This document shows positions 7,517 through 10,166 of a stretch of DNA of 10,166 nt, piece after piece. Position numbers and translations under genes: made by a program. Positions within the stretch are counted from its first letter, which is position 1; every line of letters begins with the position of its first letter. The stretch comes from Larix sibirica (Eukaryota > Streptophyta > Pinopsida > Pinales > Pinaceae), in contig NWUY0300060604.1 in NCBI GenBank assembly GCA_004151065.3, positions 22,764 to 32,929 of the forward strand. The letters run 5' to 3'. The notes below the pieces were generated by a model, which did not search any database, was not told where the DNA came from, and saw only the letters and a list, made by a program, of their open reading frames with translations.

Positions 7517-8452
7517 ATGATATAATGGGTTCTAGACTATAATTTTCAAATATCTATAAGGTCTGAAACATTTGGAAAAACACTACATGAACCTATGATG
7601 GTCATCAATGCTACGGCTTAAATCTACTTAAACATGTTTGCATTATGATAGCATTCTCAGGAAAAGATCTGTAACAACTCTGATGCAACAATTATGGACT
7701 AGATTATGAACCAAGCAAAACATATGTGAGCTCTCGAGGAAGAATGCAGGTTATTATAGTAACTATTCATATTACCAGCTGGAGAGACCATCTTCTCCTC
7801 CTCATGCACTTCCTTATCATAAGATGTGGCAGTGGATGGTAATGTATAGTCGTCTTTTCCATGCAGCCCAATACATAATGTGGAAGTTATAATATATGTT
7901 TATGCATGGAAGTTATAATAATACTTATAACATTTATAATAAGAAAAATATACTTATATATAAAAGTACATTGCATTAAGATGTAAGTTGATTTATAGAT
8001 TGGATTAAGATCTAAGTTTTAAGATGATAGCATGTAATAACCATGCTCTCCCCATCGTTTTCTTATAAATTTTATTGCTGCTAAATGCTTCATTGCCAAC
8101 TGCATTTTATAGTTGTATTTGAGTGATAGGCTTAGAAGCCTTTACCTCTATTTTATATGCTTGATATGTCGTTTCCATAGATATCAGGGTCAATATTCAT
8201 ATGTATAAAATCTCGGTTTGGCTAATGTCGCAATGGACAAGCCTATACATAAATTGCAAATACTAATCTATGATTTGGCATCCCATTCGAAAACATAGCA
8301 TAGTTGAATGTATGTATTTCAAGCCAAGGTGACTATACCCTTGCATGAGATTTCAAGATACGTTATATAGAACATATAATACGTCATTGTTGACTTGGTA
8401 GGGAAGTGAGTGGTTTACCTTTTAGGGTTTCTTCAATACAATAATGGTGTTA
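7517..8452. other. AT-rich spacer with one unassigned open frame
   Basis: No gene is recognised. A 60-codon plus-strand frame at 7710-7892 lacks a start near its opening and encodes a Tyr- and Pro-rich stretch (NAGYYSNYSYYQLERPSSPP). I could not place it in a family; it may be another gene relic or chance. A 14-bp direct repeat (tggaagttataata) occurs at 7881-7894 and 7907-7920. The rest is AT-rich sequence with TATA-like words but no supported promoter. Confidence 0.4.
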
Positions 8453-9110
8453 AGTTGTCCTATTGGAATTTATTGTATAGTCACCACATTTCGGGTTGAC
8501 ATTTATGATTGGGGACACCTGCTTGATTCATCACATGCCAAATGTATCCCAGTACGTGATTATTAACATCAATACAATGGTTTCCTGGCCATAGTTTTGG
8601 AAGTCAAAAATTCGATTTAATCAACTACAGTTCTTACTTTCACCTACCATTGTAAAGTCTTTTCTGGTGTGTTTTTCTGGTGCGTAGATCAAATGTAAAG
8701 TTTGGAGGTTCCACGTATGATTTTCCCAAGGGACGAAAGGATGGAATCAAATCCAGGATAGAGGATACCAAAAACTTTCTCTTTGCCACTTTAAAGTTTT
8801 CAACTTATAAAAACCTTCACGCAACATGGTTTGTATAAGCAAGAAATTCTCGTTTTGTCCTATAAGAATAATATCATATTCAAGATTATAGCAAGGAATT
8901 TAAAGTATTTGAGATCTAACCTGATATATATATGCAAATATGCAAATATCAAATGGTTTTTCAAAGAGTTAAAATATGTTGTATCCACCACATACTGGTG
9001 AAACTCTATGGGCGTGGCATGTCTTAAAAGACAAGACTATACAAGTCCTAAGAGATTAAACTCCTCTATAATGAGAATCTAAGCAGAAGCTATAGCCCAC
9101 TTTCTCAACA
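8453..9110 (+). pseudogene. Class III peroxidase pseudogene, apparently intron-less
   Basis: Plus-strand translations, changing frame several times, follow a plant secretory (class III) peroxidase in order. SCP and IVTT appear near 8453-8490. A decayed distal-His region lies near 8540-8562 (gtgattatt where HDCF is expected). FEV and NSI follow near 8600-8617, and CKVFSG near 8654-8670. Then come VKFGGSTYDFPKGRKDG (8695-8745), HGLYKQEILVLS (8825-8860), a decayed proximal-His motif (8861-8881) and YSKEF (8887-8901). A faint C-terminal part reads YW, stop, NSMG and LK from 8993, with DYTSPK after it. Live enzymes oxidise phenolics with hydrogen peroxide in the cell wall. About 660 bp cover most of the mature protein without visible introns, though the family usually has them; a deletion lies between the distal His and FEV. 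An A-rich stretch follows at 9136-9170. These points suggest a processed copy, but that is inference. Confidence 0.72.
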
Positions 9111-9135
9111 AAGCTACATTTATATGGACTGTTTT

Positions 9136-9170
9136 TAAAATCACAAAAGAAAACAAACAAAAAACAAAGA
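9136..9170. other. A-rich tract after peroxidase relic
   Basis: This 35-base stretch is mostly A with scattered C and G (for example acaaaagaaaacaaacaaaa). It starts about 25 bases after the last peroxidase-like sequence and could be a decayed poly(A) tail of a processed pseudogene. I found no matching target-site duplication by eye, so it could equally be ordinary AT-rich sequence. Confidence 0.35.
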
Positions 9171-9289
9171 ATTCATTGAAAATTTCAATTGATTTTTTCG
9201 TTATGTTACACATTCATTTCACTTTACAACATATTTATTAGTGATATAGTACTATCAGTATTGTTGAAAAAAAAACTGTACATGAATTT

Positions 9290-9690
9290 TACCATTAAAA
9301 TATGGTTGCAGACTGGAGTATGCACATAAAAGGCAACCACTGTTGCAACACAATCGCGAGGAACCAACTTGATTTGCATATCAATTTTACCGAACAAGAA
9401 CACCCTCACTTGCAACATAATGAATTCATGGCGTTGGATGGAACTAATAATGAAAATGAATATAGTTTAAAATAACTAGAGAGTCGAACCAACCCAACTT
9501 GAAATATAGTGCCTATTAAGCACCAAAGGCGCAGTTGGTTTAAAACGACGGTCTTTCAAGTACACTGCCCGACATCAGCTACATAAAATGTAATTTAATG
9601 TGCCTCATCTCCACGCAGTAATAGCGAAGGAGTTTGAATGAGTTTCAAGGATCCAGCTACAAAAGCTACGACCAACTCCAAGTTGGTATA
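9290..9690 (-). pseudogene. XTH (xyloglucan endotransglucosylase/hydrolase) N-terminal pseudogene fragment
   Basis: On the minus strand a block at about 9405-9325 reads FLFGKIDMQIKLVP, then RDCVATVVAFY. This closely follows the conserved XTH segment of glycoside hydrolase family 16 just before the catalytic DEIDFEFLG motif. Upstream on the same strand is a hydrophobic run LELVVAFVAGSL (from 9681) suited to a signal peptide, then NSFAITAW (9634-9611) where XTHs have an N-terminal ITWG-like motif, followed after a frameshift by DEAHIKL. ASEGV in another frame just before FLFG resembles the family's ASK/QSK segment and marks a further frameshift. An extra stretch of about 90 bp lies between the two blocks. 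The catalytic motif and all C-terminal parts are missing toward lower coordinates, so the copy is truncated. Functional XTHs cut and rejoin xyloglucan in the wall. The LFGKIDMQIKLVP match is strong; the upstream parts are weaker. Confidence 0.68.
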
Positions 9691-10166
9691 GTAAGATCAG
9701 GTTTATAATTTAAGTCAAAAAAATTATTAACATACAGAAAATAATTGTGGGATACCACCAACGACCTAGGGTTGGTTTTGGTGGATAATTCCAACTCGTA
9801 ATCAAATACTTAAATTTTTAATAAACACATAAAATCTACAACAACATCCTTTAAATACCACAGAGATTTCCATAACAATTCGGCTATCAAATACATCGAT
9901 CATAAGATCGATTCCCATCCAAAACTCAATTATAAAATAGAAATGCAATTGTTGTTATTTCATTCTATTATTCCATTTAAAAGAATCATAACATTCACCA
10001 TAAAATAACCAAAACAAAACCTTCAGTAAGGAAGAGAATTCCAGTTTAATTTGGCTCAAGCTATAGCTCTAATATGATAGCCAAGGGAAACCCTGAAAAT
10101 TTCATAGCAAATATATGGGCACTCTATGACACAATACTTATACTTTTCCAAAATCCAAATACATAA
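9691..10166. other. AT-rich sequence, no gene supported
   Basis: No coding motif was recognised on either strand. A 7-bp inverted repeat (atcgatc and gatcgat with a 4-base loop) lies at 9895-9912. Near 10066-10079 the plus strand reads gctctaatatgata followed by ccaagggaaaccctgaaaattt. This faintly resembles a decayed minus-strand copia primer binding site next to an LTR, but no Gag follows, so it is not called. Confidence 0.4.

Noticed and set aside
8661-8686. 13-bp near-direct repeat (tttctggtgtgtt and tttctggtgcgta) as a functional element
   Set aside because: It falls inside the peroxidase relic near a probable frame change and is best seen as a small slippage event.
8932-8947. Paired ATGCAAAT octamer words
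   Set aside because: They arise from a short atgcaaat duplication in AT-rich sequence inside the peroxidase relic, with no promoter context.
9479-9545. tRNA-like sequence on the minus strand (GGTTCGACTC resembling a T-loop)
   Set aside because: The bases around the T-loop-like motif do not form a T stem, and no acceptor or anticodon stem could be paired. It also overlaps the XTH relic.
10066-10100. Possible second copia primer binding site and LTR edge on the minus strand
   Set aside because: The minus strand reads TATCATATTAGAGC, which departs from TGGTATCAGAGC at several bases. No Gag follows, and the LTR side cannot be tested within the window.

Overview
The window looks like intergenic DNA from a large, repeat-rich, AT-rich plant nuclear genome. 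Nothing resembles bacterial gene organisation. What can be recognised is a nested set of decayed retroelements plus two broken copies of plant cell-wall genes. The Ty1/copia Gag type, the LINE with a C-terminal RNase H, the class III peroxidase and the XTH (xyloglucan endotransglucosylase/hydrolase) all indicate a seed plant. A conifer is my best guess from the style of the copia element and the low gene density, but this is inference. I see no intact host gene.

Layout. (1) 1-2427, minus strand: the 5' part of a Ty1/copia element, with a tRNA-iMet-type primer binding site (2416-2427), a Gag relic with a CCHC zinc knuckle, and a protease relic. Beyond these lies a long acidic open stretch (about 232-921) where integrase would be expected but which I cannot match to integrase. 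(2) 2430 to at least about 3460: its 5' LTR, holding a TG microsatellite, telobox-like motifs and a minus-strand TATA-like box; the outer edge is unresolved. (3) About 4140-4702, minus strand: a Gag-like relic of a second LTR retrotransposon, followed by short tandem duplications. (4) 5679-7516: a tandem array of four 113-116 bp units whose fourth unit is split by a 5'-truncated LINE (6076-7437). The LINE is bounded by a perfect 18-bp target-site duplication. It carries the end of an RNase H domain and, unusually, an intact 181-codon coiled-coil ORF downstream of it. (5) About 8453-9110, plus strand: an intron-less, frameshifted class III peroxidase pseudogene followed by an A-rich tract. (6) About 9290-9690, minus strand: an N-terminal fragment of an XTH gene, convergent with the peroxidase.

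Nothing here works as a pathway. The interest lies in the insertion history and in three items: the unexplained 3' ORF in the LINE, the non-integrase segment after the copia protease, and two neighbouring relics of secreted cell-wall enzymes. All homology calls were made by eye from translated motifs and have not been checked against a database.
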